Shown here: one piece after another, positions 8,749 through 17,270 of the stretch
How positions within the stretch are numbered: the first letter of the stretch is position 1
Layout: each line of letters begins with the position of its first letter
NCBI RefSeq assembly: GCF_010500995.1
Contig: NZ_QVMK01000033.1
Location: forward strand, 1 to 34,695
Reading direction: 5' to 3'
DNA from: Bacteroides sp. 224
GTDB lineage: Bacteria > Bacteroidota > Bacteroidia > Bacteroidales > Bacteroidaceae
Length of the DNA: 34,695 nucleotides
Translations under genes and position numbers: made by a program
The notes under the pieces: generated by a model
Databases searched by the model: none
Seen by the model: the letters and a program-made list of their open reading frames with translations, nothing else
Told to the model about the DNA's origin: nothing

Positions 8749-9477
8749 TTAATTAACTTGTTCGCTGATTTTTCCGAATCTCCGTTCACGCTTTTGGTAG
8801 TTGTGTATGGCTTCGTAAAACGCTTCTTTTCTAAAGTCCGGCCAAAAGATATCGCAGAAATACAATTCAGAATAAGCACATTGCCACAATAGGTAATTGC
8901 TTAATCTGACTTCTCCTCCGGTACGAATCAATAAATCAGGGTCGGGCATAAAGTTGGTAGAGAGATAGGTAGCAAATGTTTGTTCATTAATACCATCAAC
9001 CGACAATTTTCCTTGTTCTACCATCTTGGCAATTTGTGTGGCAGCTTCGGTTATTTCCCAACGAGAGGAGTAGCTAAGTGCCAACACTAAGCACATTCCG
9101 GTATTACCTGCTGTGCTCTCAATGCATGAGTTCAAACGCTCCAGCACTTTTGCCGGCAATTTAGTTGTATCTCCAATGATACGGAAACTTATATTGTTTT
9201 TAAGAAAAATCTCATCTTCAATAGAGTCCATCAACAATCCCATCAGGGCTGAGACTTCTTCTTCCGGGCGATTCCAATTCTCGGTAGAGAAAGTATATAA
9301 AGTAAGAAATTTGACGCCTAATCTTGCAGCCTCTTCCGCAATAACTCGCACGCTTTCTACACCAACTTGGTGCCCGTAGCTACGTTCTTTACCATGTTGT
9401 TTGGCCCATCGGCCGTTACCATCCATAATAATGGCTACATGGTTGGGTATATAGTCTAAATCAATTTCCGGCATCAT
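8749..9477 (-). CDS. uppS: Isoprenyl (undecaprenyl diphosphate) transferase
   Basis: This cis-prenyltransferase adds isopentenyl units to farnesyl diphosphate to make undecaprenyl diphosphate, the lipid carrier for peptidoglycan and surface glycans. The 242-residue protein shows HVAIIMDGNGRWA with the metal-binding D19, FLTLYTFSTENW, and the C-terminal DLLIRTGGEVRLSNYLLWQ block. Two Met codons start the frame; either could be used. Its start is 5 bases after the lipoprotein gene, showing tight co-transcription, and bamA follows, a typical Bacteroidetes envelope operon. Confidence 0.96.
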   Translation of the reverse strand: MMPEIDLDYIPNHVAIIMDGNGRWAKQHGKERSYGHQVGVESVRVIAEEAARLGVKFLTLYTFSTENWNRPEEEVSALMGLLMDSIEDEIFLKNNISFRIIGDTTKLPAKVLERLNSCIESTAGNTGMCLVLALSYSSRWEITEAATQIAKMVEQGKLSVDGINEQTFATYLSTNFMPDPDLLIRTGGEVRLSNYLLWQCAYSELYFCDIFWPDFRKEAFYEAIHNYQKRERRFGKISEQVN

Positions 9478-9482
9478 AACTA

Positions 9483-10781
9483 TTACTGTATCTTGAATGA
9501 AAGTTTATTGACACGTCCTCTCCAAGCCTCGTCTGTACCGGTTGAGCTGCTTCGGAAAATCCATAGATTATTATCTTCGTCAATGATGGTAGAATAATTA
9601 TCTTCGTTTTCTTTCAACTCTTTAGGGAACATTACGTGTTTGGTTACAGGCTTCCATATCAGGCCATCAAGAGAAGTATAGAATGTACTGAGGTCTTCTC
9701 CGAATATGTAAAGTTGACCGGCATAATGCATAATGGTAGGCTGATTCATTGCCGGACAATAATAGCTTGATGCAGTATTTGATTCTGCCCAGTTTTTGCC
9801 ATCAAAGCTAAACCATGGGAATGTTTTATTGGCTGATTTACCTACTACCATGTATTTATACATACCAGTATTAGTTTTATATACAGTAGAAGATAAGTTC
9901 TCTGTAGGGAAGCTGGCAGGTACTTTCTTTTGTAGTTCCCATTCTGTAGGAATGTTATTTCCATCAACTTTAGTAATAGCAAAGTAGGGAGTTCCATCTT
10001 TTGTTACTATACCTGCTATATAATTAGGGAAAGCTGCAATTAGAGTTACTACATTACCACTGATAGCCAAAGACACTTCCCAGGTGTCTCCATCTTCATC
10101 AGATTCATACACTTTTCCATCAGTACTTACTGCATAAAGTGTATTGTTGTAGTTGGTGATGGTTGATAATTTGATTTCTGTAGGTAAACCGGTTATGTTA
10201 AGCTCTTCCCACAACCAAGAGTTATTTTCATTAACTCTTCGCAATGCTGTTTCATTAGAGATGAATGTCAATAATTGATTGTTGAGCATAACCGATTTTT
10301 GTTCTCCTGTGGCTTTTCCGGCAGAGAATGATTCGGAAACTTGGCGCCATACCAATTCATCTGGTTCTTGTAAATGCCGACGAACTTCAATTTTATAGTC
10401 TTTTCTATGGTTCTGATCTTGTGATATTACTGATATCCTTAATGGTTCATCCATAGTTCTGGAAAAATCAAGAGAATCGGTAGTTGTAAATAGTGTGTCT
10501 GGATCTCCACTAAGAACATATCCAGAGTGAGACAATGTTTTAATAAGTATTTTATTGATAATCGTATCTGCTCTAAATGGCACAGAGTCTACATTATATA
10601 TCAAACCATTCACCTGATCGATGGTAAATTTGTAAGTTACTCCATAAATGGTATCGAGTGAGAACGCCTTAATGGTATCATCCGAACTGTATTCGATATT
10701 ATCGTTGGAGTCAAGGCATGAAGTTACAGCAAGTGTCAGAAACAGAGTACTTACAATGGCAGGTAAAAGCTTTATTTTCAT
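9483..10781 (-). CDS. DUF6242-type lipoprotein (start corrected to 10781)
   Basis: The frame opens at 10811, but the promoter-like TATTTTTG (minus, 10816-10823) would start RNA near 10809, so the Met at 10781 (MKIKLLPAI...) is the likely start. From there the protein has an SPII signal with lipobox VTSC and about 432 residues. A first beta-rich part (SDDTIKAFSLDTIYGVTY...) is followed by a region with kelch/propeller-like pieces (WRQVSESF, NNTLYAVSTDGKVYES, GQLYIFGEDLSTFYTSLDG). It probably is a cell-surface or periplasmic beta-propeller. The family name rests on recognition of the layout; its function is not known. It leads directly into uppS. Confidence 0.7.
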   Translation of the reverse strand: MKIKLLPAIVSTLFLTLAVTSCLDSNDNIEYSSDDTIKAFSLDTIYGVTYKFTIDQVNGLIYNVDSVPFRADTIINKILIKTLSHSGYVLSGDPDTLFTTTDSLDFSRTMDEPLRISVISQDQNHRKDYKIEVRRHLQEPDELVWRQVSESFSAGKATGEQKSVMLNNQLLTFISNETALRRVNENNSWLWEELNITGLPTEIKLSTITNYNNTLYAVSTDGKVYESDEDGDTWEVSLAISGNVVTLIAAFPNYIAGIVTKDGTPYFAITKVDGNNIPTEWELQKKVPASFPTENLSSTVYKTNTGMYKYMVVGKSANKTFPWFSFDGKNWAESNTASSYYCPAMNQPTIMHYAGQLYIFGEDLSTFYTSLDGLIWKPVTKHVMFPKELKENEDNYSTIIDEDNNLWIFRSSSTGTDEAWRGRVNKLSFKIQ

Positions 10782-10815
10782 TTCTTCGTGATGATTCTGA
10801 TTATTTATCAAGTTG

Positions 10816-10823
10816 CAAAAATA
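10816..10823 (-). promoter_or_regulatory. -7 box ahead of the DUF6242-type lipoprotein and uppS
   Basis: The minus strand reads TATTTTTG. Transcription would begin around 10809, after the first Met codon of the open frame and about 28 bases before the second, which decides the start at 10781. Confidence 0.6.
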
Positions 10824-10924
10824 GAAACTATTTTCGCTATATTGAACATTGGCAGCAAGTTTTATATAAAATTATAGATAATAACGGGCTTTTTATCGGC
10901 AAAAATCGCTACTATAGGGCTGAA

Positions 10925-11968
10925 TCAGGCTTTTGGATTTAGGTAATGAAGTATGAAAACACCAAAATGCTGCTCTATGGAATAACTAATTTTATTGTTT
11001 ATTTCAGGTGCTTTAACACCGGAATGCAGCGTTTTAGAGCTCTTTTCTACGAAAATTTCATTCCATAAACCCTCCTTGATGAAGGAGCTGAGTACCTTAC
11101 TACCTCCTTCTACCAATAGAGTTTGAACTCCTCTTTGATAGAGATCGCCCATTATCTGTGGCAATGAATAGGAGACTGCATCCAGAGTGATGTATTTGAT
11201 GTTCTTACTATCAGGATGCTCTTGAGTGGTATATACCAGTGTAGGGGTGCTTCCGTCAAATAGATGCAAAGAGGAAGGAAGGACGAGATTTCTATCCAAA
11301 ACAATACGTATTGGACTTTTACCGGCCCAATTCCTGACTGTAAGTGAGGGATTGTCGAGGATTGCCGTTTGTGTGCCTACCAGTATGGCATCGGCTTCTG
11401 CTCGCCTTTTATGAACCAACATGCCGGTTAACGCCGTCGATAATTTGGCGGGGGTTCCTGCTGTGCGGGTAATATCCAGGAAGCCGTCGGCAGATTCTGC
11501 CCACTTTAATATAATGTAAGGACGTTGCTGTGTATTGCGTACAATGAAATGGGAGATAAGTTTTTTACATTCATCTTCCAGTACTCCTACGGTTACTTGT
11601 ATACCTGCTTCGCGCAGCTTACGAATTCCTCGTCCGGCCACTTTGATAAATGGGTCTGCGCATCCTACTACTACTCGTGGGATGCCTTTTTCTATAATAA
11701 GGTCTGCGCAGGGAGGGGTTTTACCATAGTGAGAGCACGGCTCCAGGCTAACATAAATGGTGGACCGTTTAAGAAGCGAAGGATCTTCGACAGACTGAAT
11801 GGCATTGACCTCCGCATGGGCCTCACCACATCTCACATGGTAGCCTTCGCCAATAATCTTGTCATCGCAAACGATAATGGCTCCTACCATGGGGTTGGGA
11901 GAAACGTTGTTGCGACCATTCGCAGCAAGTTGCAGGCAGCGCCGCATATATAGTATATCTTTATTCAT
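10925..11968 (-). CDS. ribD: Bifunctional riboflavin deaminase-reductase
   Basis: RibD deaminates 2,5-diamino-6-ribosylamino-pyrimidinone 5'-phosphate and then reduces the ribosyl side chain with NADPH, two early steps of riboflavin synthesis. The 347-residue protein has the zinc deaminase domain at 1-145 (H51-A-E53, then P-C78...C87 in EPCSHYGKTPPC) and the RibD C-terminal reductase domain from about 148 (ILKWAESADGF, LLVEGG). A TACATTTG box at 11994-12001 gives a leader of about 19 bases. It is divergent from prmC. Confidence 0.96.
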   Translation of the reverse strand: MNKDILYMRRCLQLAANGRNNVSPNPMVGAIIVCDDKIIGEGYHVRCGEAHAEVNAIQSVEDPSLLKRSTIYVSLEPCSHYGKTPPCADLIIEKGIPRVVVGCADPFIKVAGRGIRKLREAGIQVTVGVLEDECKKLISHFIVRNTQQRPYIILKWAESADGFLDITRTAGTPAKLSTALTGMLVHKRRAEADAILVGTQTAILDNPSLTVRNWAGKSPIRIVLDRNLVLPSSLHLFDGSTPTLVYTTQEHPDSKNIKYITLDAVSYSLPQIMGDLYQRGVQTLLVEGGSKVLSSFIKEGLWNEIFVEKSSKTLHSGVKAPEINNKISYSIEQHFGVFILHYLNPKA

Positions 11969-11993
11969 AAAATATCAACTCAAAATGCATTGG

Positions 11994-12001
11994 CAAATGT
12001 A
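11994..12001 (-). promoter_or_regulatory. -7 box of ribD
   Basis: TACATTTG on the minus strand, a perfect TAnnTTTG, 26-33 bases before the ribD ATG. Confidence 0.55.
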
Positions 12002-12046
12002 CCTAAAAAGAATGATTAATAAACGAGTTGAATAAAAACAATTAAT

Positions 12047-12110
12047 GAACACAGAGACACAAAGATACAGAGTTTATATTCTTTCTCTGTGTCTTTGTAC
12101 CTCTGTGTTC
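12047..12110. repeat. ACACAGAG-type inverted repeat
   Basis: GAACACAGAGACACAAAG... (12047-12072) faces its inverted copy (12085-12110), 26-base arms with 3 mismatches and a 12-base loop. It sits in the divergent ribD/prmC region. Similar hairpins are at 4904-4950 and 19042-19113. Confidence 0.85.
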
Positions 12111-12146
12111 GTTCTATTTATAGAGGAAATATAAAGAATAAATTAA

Positions 12147-12154
12147 TATCTTTG
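12147..12154 (+). promoter_or_regulatory. -7 box of prmC
   Basis: TATCTTTG, a perfect TAnnTTTG, ends only 6 bases before the prmC ATG at 12161. Transcription would be expected to start at or within a base or two of that ATG, giving a leaderless or nearly leaderless message. No clear -33 box is seen. Confidence 0.6.
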
Positions 12155-12160
12155 CCGCTT

Positions 12161-12991
12161 ATGTTTTTAAGAGAATATATATATAATGAATTGCAGGATG
12201 TCTATCCGCCGGAGGAATTAAAAAGTCTGGCGAAAATTATCAGCAAAGAGATCCTGCAGCTATCCGAGTTGGACTGCTATACCGGCAAATATGCTGATTT
12301 ATTAACCGACAAGAGAGATCTCTTGCGCAATGCGATTCAGCGTTTACGGCAATTTGAACCCTTGCAATATATTCAAGGGTTGGCTCCCTTCTGTGGTTGG
12401 TTGTTTTGTGTAGCTCCGGGTGTTCTGATTCCACGCCCTGAAACCGAAGAACTGGCTGCACTTATCATCAAAGAGTCTTCAGCAGATAGCCGGATACTTG
12501 ATATTGGTACTGGCAGCGGATGTATTGCGATTACACTCTCGAAGAATATACCCGGGGCTGTAGTTGAAGGGTGGGACGTATCGGAAAAGGCATTGAAGAT
12601 TGCTCGAAGAAATAATGAAGAATTACAAGCTAATGTTTCTTTTTGCCTGGTTGATATACTGAATGATGGCATCGAAAACAAGACATTCGACATCATTGTG
12701 AGTAACCCTCCTTATATAACAGAAAAAGAAAAAGCTGATATGCACCCCAATGTGCTTAACTGGGAACCGGACCTGGCATTGTTTGTACCGGATAATGATC
12801 CGCTGTTGTTCTATCGTCGGATTGCCAAAGTGGGTAAGAACATGCTATCACCTAAGGGAAGGCTTTATTTTGAGATCAATCAATATTACAGCCAAGAAAC
12901 AGCCCAAATGCTGGAAGATTTCGGATACAAAGATATACGGATTGTAAAGGATTTATTTGAGAACGACCGCATAATTACTGCTACCTTATGA
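12161..12991 (+). CDS. prmC: Peptide chain release factor N5-glutamine methyltransferase
   Basis: PrmC methylates the glutamine of the GGQ motif in release factors RF1/RF2 using S-adenosylmethionine. The 276-residue protein has an N-terminal helical domain (to about 85), the SAM-binding ILDIGTGSGCIAI motif, and the catalytic N182-P-P-Y185 motif. The open frame extends upstream to 12089, but the promoter and the family's usual length point to the ATG at 12161. The last four bases overlap the recX start (ATGA), implying coupled translation. Confidence 0.95.
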   Translation: MFLREYIYNELQDVYPPEELKSLAKIISKEILQLSELDCYTGKYADLLTDKRDLLRNAIQRLRQFEPLQYIQGLAPFCGWLFCVAPGVLIPRPETEELAALIIKESSADSRILDIGTGSGCIAITLSKNIPGAVVEGWDVSEKALKIARRNNEELQANVSFCLVDILNDGIENKTFDIIVSNPPYITEKEKADMHPNVLNWEPDLALFVPDNDPLLFYRRIAKVGKNMLSPKGRLYFEINQYYSQETAQMLEDFGYKDIRIVKDLFENDRIITATL

Positions 12992-13437
12992 AAGAAATAA
13001 CCGAAAAAGAAGCTTTCAGCAGAATGGCCTCATACTGTTCTATGGCCGAGCATTGCTGCTCGGAAGTCATTGAGAAATTGAAAAAGTGGGAGTTGGCGAC
13101 TGAACAGGTAGAGTGTATCATAAAAGCCTTGCAAGCAGAAAAGTATATAGATGAGGAACGCTATTGCCGAAGCTTTATAAATGATAAAATTCGTTTCTCT
13201 AAATGGGGAAAGCGAAAGATTGCCATGGCATTATACCAAAAGAGAATACCGGATGCTATTATTCAAAAGCATCTTAATGAGGTGGACGAAGAAGAATACC
13301 TTTCTATCCTGAAGCAACTACTGGAAGCCAAGAAGAAAAGCATCAAAGCGAAAGATGAATATGAATTCAGAGGTAAACTCTTTCGCTTTGCTATGGGGAG
13401 GGGGTTTGATGTGGAAGATGTGGAGAAGGTGAGGTGA
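12988..13437 (+). CDS. recX: RecX family regulatory protein
   Basis: RecX binds RecA filaments and limits their activity. The 149-residue protein has the three-helix repeats of the family: YCSMAEHCCSEVIEKLKKWEL, then YIDEERYCRSFINDKIRFSKWGKRKIAMAL with the typical G-x-x-K-I, then the C-terminal helices. It overlaps prmC by four bases and so is translated from the same message. The acidic and basic composition is ordinary; no defect is seen. Confidence 0.88.
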   Translation: MKEITEKEAFSRMASYCSMAEHCCSEVIEKLKKWELATEQVECIIKALQAEKYIDEERYCRSFINDKIRFSKWGKRKIAMALYQKRIPDAIIQKHLNEVDEEEYLSILKQLLEAKKKSIKAKDEYEFRGKLFRFAMGRGFDVEDVEKVR

Positions 13438-13453
13438 AAACAGTAGCCGCCCA

Positions 13454-13485
13454 TTTGCCAAACCACAAAGTTCTTCTTATTTTTG
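13454..13485 (+). promoter_or_regulatory. Complete Bacteroides-type promoter
   Basis: TTTG at 13454-13457, a 20-base spacer, and TATTTTTG at 13478-13485 match both boxes of the Bacteroides consensus. It serves the DUF6078-like gene; the leader would be about 12 bases. Confidence 0.7.
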
Positions 13486-13503
13486 TAAACAAATCACCTT
13501 TTG

Positions 13504-13941
13504 ATGGAAAACAATCTCGATTATCAATTAGTACCAGACTACTACGCGCATTGTTTAAATGAGCAATGTTCCCGCCGTTCGCAATGCCTGCGGCACTTAG
13601 TGGCGCAAGCCGACACATCACAACACAATGTGATACGTATTATAAATCCAAAGAGCATTCCTGCTGATACCAACAATTGCCCCTTCTTTAAAAGCAACCG
13701 GAAAATTCGCAAGGCCTGGGGTGTCAAACACCTGTTAGATAATGTGCCCTACAAAGATGGAAGCTCAATACGACAGCAGTTGATAGATTACTTTGGTAGA
13801 AATATGTATTACCACATTTACCGATTGGAGCGTGGGATACTTCCTGAAGAACAAGCATATATACAGAATGTGTTTCGTGCCAATGGCATAGCGGAGGAGC
13901 CACAGTACGAAAAATACACCGAAGAATATGATTTTAGGTAG
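13504..13941 (+). CDS. DUF6078-like cysteine-containing protein
   Basis: The protein has 145 residues from the ATG at 13504 (a TTG at 13501 also opens the frame but the ATG is better placed). Four cysteines in the N-terminal part (C17, C22, C28, C59; CLNEQCSRRSQCLR and NNCPFF) could bind zinc or an iron-sulphur cluster. The C-terminal half (WGVKHLLDNVPYKDGSSIRQQLIDYFGRNMYYHIYRLERG) is the conserved core I associate with DUF6078. Function unknown. It has its own promoter and is followed by the repeat-rich region ahead of the VirE-like gene. Confidence 0.65.
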   Translation: MENNLDYQLVPDYYAHCLNEQCSRRSQCLRHLVAQADTSQHNVIRIINPKSIPADTNNCPFFKSNRKIRKAWGVKHLLDNVPYKDGSSIRQQLIDYFGRNMYYHIYRLERGILPEEQAYIQNVFRANGIAEEPQYEKYTEEYDFR

Positions 13942-13984
13942 CAGCTTGCAATTCCCCTCCCAGGATTTTGTTTTTCGCATTTTT

Positions 13985-14086
13985 GCCAGCACGCCAGCAC
14001 GATCTGCTTGTATCTGATTGAAACAGAGCTAATTACAGCGTGCTGGCAACCCGTGCTGGCAGCGTGACGGCAAATTTGCCAGCACG
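13985..14086. repeat. GCCAGCACG direct and inverted repeat cluster
   Basis: GCCAGCAC occurs twice in tandem (13985, 13993), then twice inverted (CGTGCTGGC at about 14039 and 14052), and once more direct (about 14078), the last within a dyad centred on GGCAAATTTGCC. The arms can make competing hairpins. It lies between the DUF6078-like and VirE-like genes. Confidence 0.75.
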
Positions 14087-14151
14087 CCCTAAAATCGGTA
14101 AAAATAATAGCTGTTCACGGTGATAACAAGAGGAGATTATATGTAACCAAC

Positions 14152-14283
14152 TGTTTTATAGTACAAAACGGTTTGTTTTATACCGGAAAACAACTTGTTT
14201 GCTACCAGGAAACTGATTGTTTGCTACCGGCAAACTATTTGTTTTGAATAATAAAACAATTGAATTGATAGAACAAAACAACT
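14152..14283. repeat. Six 22-bp tandem units, each an imperfect palindrome
   Basis: Units start at 14152, 14174, 14196, 14218, 14240 and 14262. Each of the first five begins TGTTT and contains a short dyad: GTTTT...AAAAC in units 1, 2 and 5, and GTTTG...CAAAC in unit 4. Changes in one arm are matched in the other. The array ends 11 bases before the VirE-like start. It resembles iterons in shape, but no origin is shown. Confidence 0.8.
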
Positions 14284-14294
14284 GAAATTAAAGC

Positions 14295-16397
14295 ATGATA
14301 AAGGTCACTCAACTAAGGCATAATAATGCTAATATAGCACTAAGTACACTGGATTTAGACACTTTTTTGCAGAAAATAGAGATGGAAACCAAAGAAAAAC
14401 GCGTTTCTTCCTTTCGTTTACTGCTAAAAAGCAGTTTGCCCGGCATCTCCATAACAGAGGAAAACAAGCCGCCCCGAATACTGCCCGCCGCAGAATTCCG
14501 GAAAGTAAATGGCATCCAGCAACTAAAAAAGTACAATGGCATTGTGGAATTAACAGTGGGTCCCTTGTCCGGAAAGGCCGAAATAGCCCTTGTAAAGCGT
14601 GTGGCGTGGGAACAGCCACAAACGCGGCTGGTATTTACCGGCTCCAGTGGACGAACGGTAAAGATCTGGACTACCTTTACCCGACCCGACAACTCGCTTC
14701 CTACTACCCGCGAGGCTGCCGAGACTTTTCATGCCCATGCCTATCGGTTGGCGGTGAAATGTTATCAACCCCAAATACCTTATGATATCTTGTTGAAAGA
14801 GCCTAAGTTGGAGCAGTATTCGCGTCTTTCTTATGATCCTGAACCCTTGTACCGTCCGGATTCTATTCAATTTTACTTGGCACAACCTGTTGCCATGCCC
14901 GACGAACAGACGCATCGGGAAGCCAGGCAGGCCGAAAAGTCGCCCTTGTGGCGTGCCGTTCCGGGATACGAAACCGAAGAAGCTTGCATTATGCTGTTTC
15001 AGGCTGCTGTGCAAAAAACATATACCGAACTGTACGAAGCCGAAAATAACGGTGCAGGTTCTTTTGGAAGTGACCTGCAACCCGTCATCACCTGTTTGGC
15101 GGAGAACTGTTTCCGATCGGGTATTCCCGAAGAAGAAGCCGTGAAACGTACAAGCTTTCATTATTACATGCGTCTGAAAGAGGAAGTAGTTCGGCAGATA
15201 GTGCATAGTGTGTATATGGAGTGCAACGGATTCGGTACCCAAAGTTGTATGACCAAAGAGCAACGACTGGCTTTGCAGTTGGATGAATTTATGAAGCGAC
15301 GCTACGATTTTCGTTACAATACCCAAATTGATGAGGTGGAATATCGGGAAAGGCACTCGTTCCGTTTTCGTTTCTCGCCCATCAACAAACGTACGCTGAA
15401 CAGTATTTTGCTTGATGCACAACACGAAGGTATCCCCGTGTGGGATAGAGATGTAAACCGCTACATATACTCCAACCGGGTGCCGGTATTTAATCCGTTG
15501 GCAGAATATCTCTACAACCTTCCTCGTTGGGATGGGAAAGACCGCATTGCTGCATTGGCAAAGACCGTTCCCTGTCATAATCCACACTGGCCGTTGCTAT
15601 TTCATCGTTGGTTTCTCAATATGGTGGCACACTGGCGAGGAAATACCGATAAGAGGTTTGCCAATAATGTTTCGCCTTTATTGGTGGGAGCGCAAGGTAC
15701 GCGAAAGTCTACTTTCTGCCGCAACCTGATTCCGCCCGAACTACGTAGTTATTACACCGATAGTATAGATTTTTCGCAAAAACGCGACGCGGAACTGTCT
15801 CTGAATCGTTTCGCACTGATTAATATGGATGAATTCGACCAGATTACTCCCAAGCAGCAAGGCTTTTTGAAGCATATTTTGCAAAAACCGGTGGTCAATG
15901 TACGCAAGCCTCATGCCAGTTCTGTGCTCGAGATGAAGCGTTATGCCTCCTTTATTGCTACCAGCAACCAAATGGATTTGCTTACCGACCCTTCGGGTAG
16001 TCGCCGGTTTATTTGTATAGAAGTAACAGGCGTAATCAATGCCGGCCCCATCGATTACAATCAGCTTTACGCACAAGCCATGCACGAGATTGACGACGGT
16101 GAGCGTTACTGGTTCGATCAGCAAGATGAAGAAATTATGACTACTGCCAACCGTGATTTTGAGCAGGTTTCTACCGAAGAACAGCTCTTTTATCGCTACT
16201 TCCGCATGGCCGAAAATGACGACGAAGGCGAGTGGCTATCGCCGGCCGAGATTCTGAGGCGCATGAAGAAGCATAGTGGTATGCCACTTTCTGCCAGCAA
16301 GGTAAGTACATTCGGAAGGGTGTTGCGCAAGCACGAAATTCCTTCGCGGCGTACACGGTTCGGGGTGTTGTATCATGTGGTGGAGCAGGGGTTATAA
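14295..16397 (+). CDS. BT4734/VirE N-terminal and VapE-like P-loop ATPase (DUF3874-type)
   Basis: The 700-residue protein has three parts. Residues about 10-170 resemble the BT4734-like (VirE N-terminal) domain. A VapE-like ATPase follows, with Walker A G465-A-Q-G-T-R-K-S-T473 and Walker B LINMD512-E-F-D, then sensor-like ATSNQMD and an arginine pair in SGSRRF. The C-terminus (LFYRYFRMAENDDEGEWLSPAEI...) looks like DUF3874, probably a winged helix. Such proteins are related to primase-helicases of plasmids, phages and islands, and in Bacteroides often stand near capsule loci. Here it is alone, with strong repeats directly upstream. No damage seen; its substrate is unknown. Confidence 0.85.
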   Translation: MIKVTQLRHNNANIALSTLDLDTFLQKIEMETKEKRVSSFRLLLKSSLPGISITEENKPPRILPAAEFRKVNGIQQLKKYNGIVELTVGPLSGKAEIALVKRVAWEQPQTRLVFTGSSGRTVKIWTTFTRPDNSLPTTREAAETFHAHAYRLAVKCYQPQIPYDILLKEPKLEQYSRLSYDPEPLYRPDSIQFYLAQPVAMPDEQTHREARQAEKSPLWRAVPGYETEEACIMLFQAAVQKTYTELYEAENNGAGSFGSDLQPVITCLAENCFRSGIPEEEAVKRTSFHYYMRLKEEVVRQIVHSVYMECNGFGTQSCMTKEQRLALQLDEFMKRRYDFRYNTQIDEVEYRERHSFRFRFSPINKRTLNSILLDAQHEGIPVWDRDVNRYIYSNRVPVFNPLAEYLYNLPRWDGKDRIAALAKTVPCHNPHWPLLFHRWFLNMVAHWRGNTDKRFANNVSPLLVGAQGTRKSTFCRNLIPPELRSYYTDSIDFSQKRDAELSLNRFALINMDEFDQITPKQQGFLKHILQKPVVNVRKPHASSVLEMKRYASFIATSNQMDLLTDPSGSRRFICIEVTGVINAGPIDYNQLYAQAMHEIDDGERYWFDQQDEEIMTTANRDFEQVSTEEQLFYRYFRMAENDDEGEWLSPAEILRRMKKHSGMPLSASKVSTFGRVLRKHEIPSRRTRFGVLYHVVEQGL

Positions 16398-16588
16398 GGA
16401 AAGAAGTGAATAGTGAAAAGTGAATAGTATAGATGTGAGCTTCGATCGGGAAGAAAGGAACTTAGGAGAATGGGAGATGGCTTAACTAAATATAATAACT
16501 AATGTGTTTTAGTAATTACAAGCTTACATTACATAAAACTTTTAGAAAAAAGATATCCCTTTTACTTTCCTTATTCATCTGATTTCTG
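16398..16588. other. Intergenic region with short GTGAATAGT repeats
   Basis: The first part holds GTGAATAGTGAAAAGTGAATAGT-like near-tandem words (about 16407-16430). The rest is AT-rich with nothing else I can support apart from the pyrE promoter at its right edge. Confidence 0.5.
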
Positions 16589-16596
16589 TATTTTTG
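16589..16596 (+). promoter_or_regulatory. -7 box of pyrE
   Basis: TATTTTTG is a perfect TAnnTTTG; a weak TTTC at 16566-16569 lies 19 bases upstream. The leader to the pyrE ATG would be about 22 bases. Confidence 0.6.
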
Positions 16597-16625
16597 CATC
16601 GCATATTATTATATATCGATTAATT

Positions 16626-17270
16626 ATGAAGACTTTAGAGAGATTATTTGCAGAAAAACTATTGAAGATAAAAGCGATAAAACTTCAGCCGGCGAATCCT
16701 TTTACCTGGGCTTCGGGTTGGAAATCACCTTTTTATTGTGATAATCGCAAAACATTATCTTACCCCTCTCTCCGTAATTTTGTTAAGATTGAAATCACTC
16801 GCCTTATATTAGAAAAGTTCGGGCAGGTAGATGCTATTGCAGGCGTTGCCACCGGAGCTATTCCACAAGGAGCATTGGTTGCCGATGCACTGAATTTACC
16901 TTTTGTTTACGTACGTGCCACCCCGAAAGATCATGGATTGGAAAATCTGATTGAAGGTGAATTACGTCCGGGAATGAAAGTAGTAGTAGTAGAGGATTTA
17001 GTATCAACAGGCGGAAGCAGCTTGAAAGCTGTAGAAGCTATTCGTCGGGATGGTTGCGAGGTAATTGGTATGATTGCTGCCTTTACCTATGGCTTTGATA
17101 TAGCTGTGAAGAAATTTAAAGAAGCAAAAGTGCCTTTGGTGACATTAACGAACTATGAAGCGGTGCTTAATGTAGCTTTACAAACAGACTATATTGACGA
17201 AAGTGATGTGCCTACTTTGCAAGAATGGCGTAAAGATCCGGCTAACTGGCAACCAAGCAATAACGTATGA
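16626..17270 (+). CDS. pyrE: Orotate phosphoribosyltransferase
   Basis: PyrE joins orotate and PRPP to form orotidine 5'-monophosphate in pyrimidine synthesis. The 214-residue protein shows the PRPP-binding loop VVVVEDLVSTGGSS at 119-132, the substrate part FTWASGWKSPFYCDNR, and GVATGAIPQG. It starts the pyrE-SRPBCC-argH run and overlaps the next gene by four bases (ATGA). Confidence 0.96.
   Translation: MKTLERLFAEKLLKIKAIKLQPANPFTWASGWKSPFYCDNRKTLSYPSLRNFVKIEITRLILEKFGQVDAIAGVATGAIPQGALVADALNLPFVYVRATPKDHGLENLIEGELRPGMKVVVVEDLVSTGGSSLKAVEAIRRDGCEVIGMIAAFTYGFDIAVKKFKEAKVPLVTLTNYEAVLNVALQTDYIDESDVPTLQEWRKDPANWQPSNNV

Noticed and set aside
14152..14283. CRISPR array
   Set aside because: Units are contiguous 22-bp repeats with no spacers, and no cas gene is present; the same holds for 111-192.
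14550..15587. A 345-codon open frame on the minus strand inside the VirE-like gene
   Set aside because: It is antisense to a well-supported ATPase gene, has an unlikely composition and no domain or promoter.
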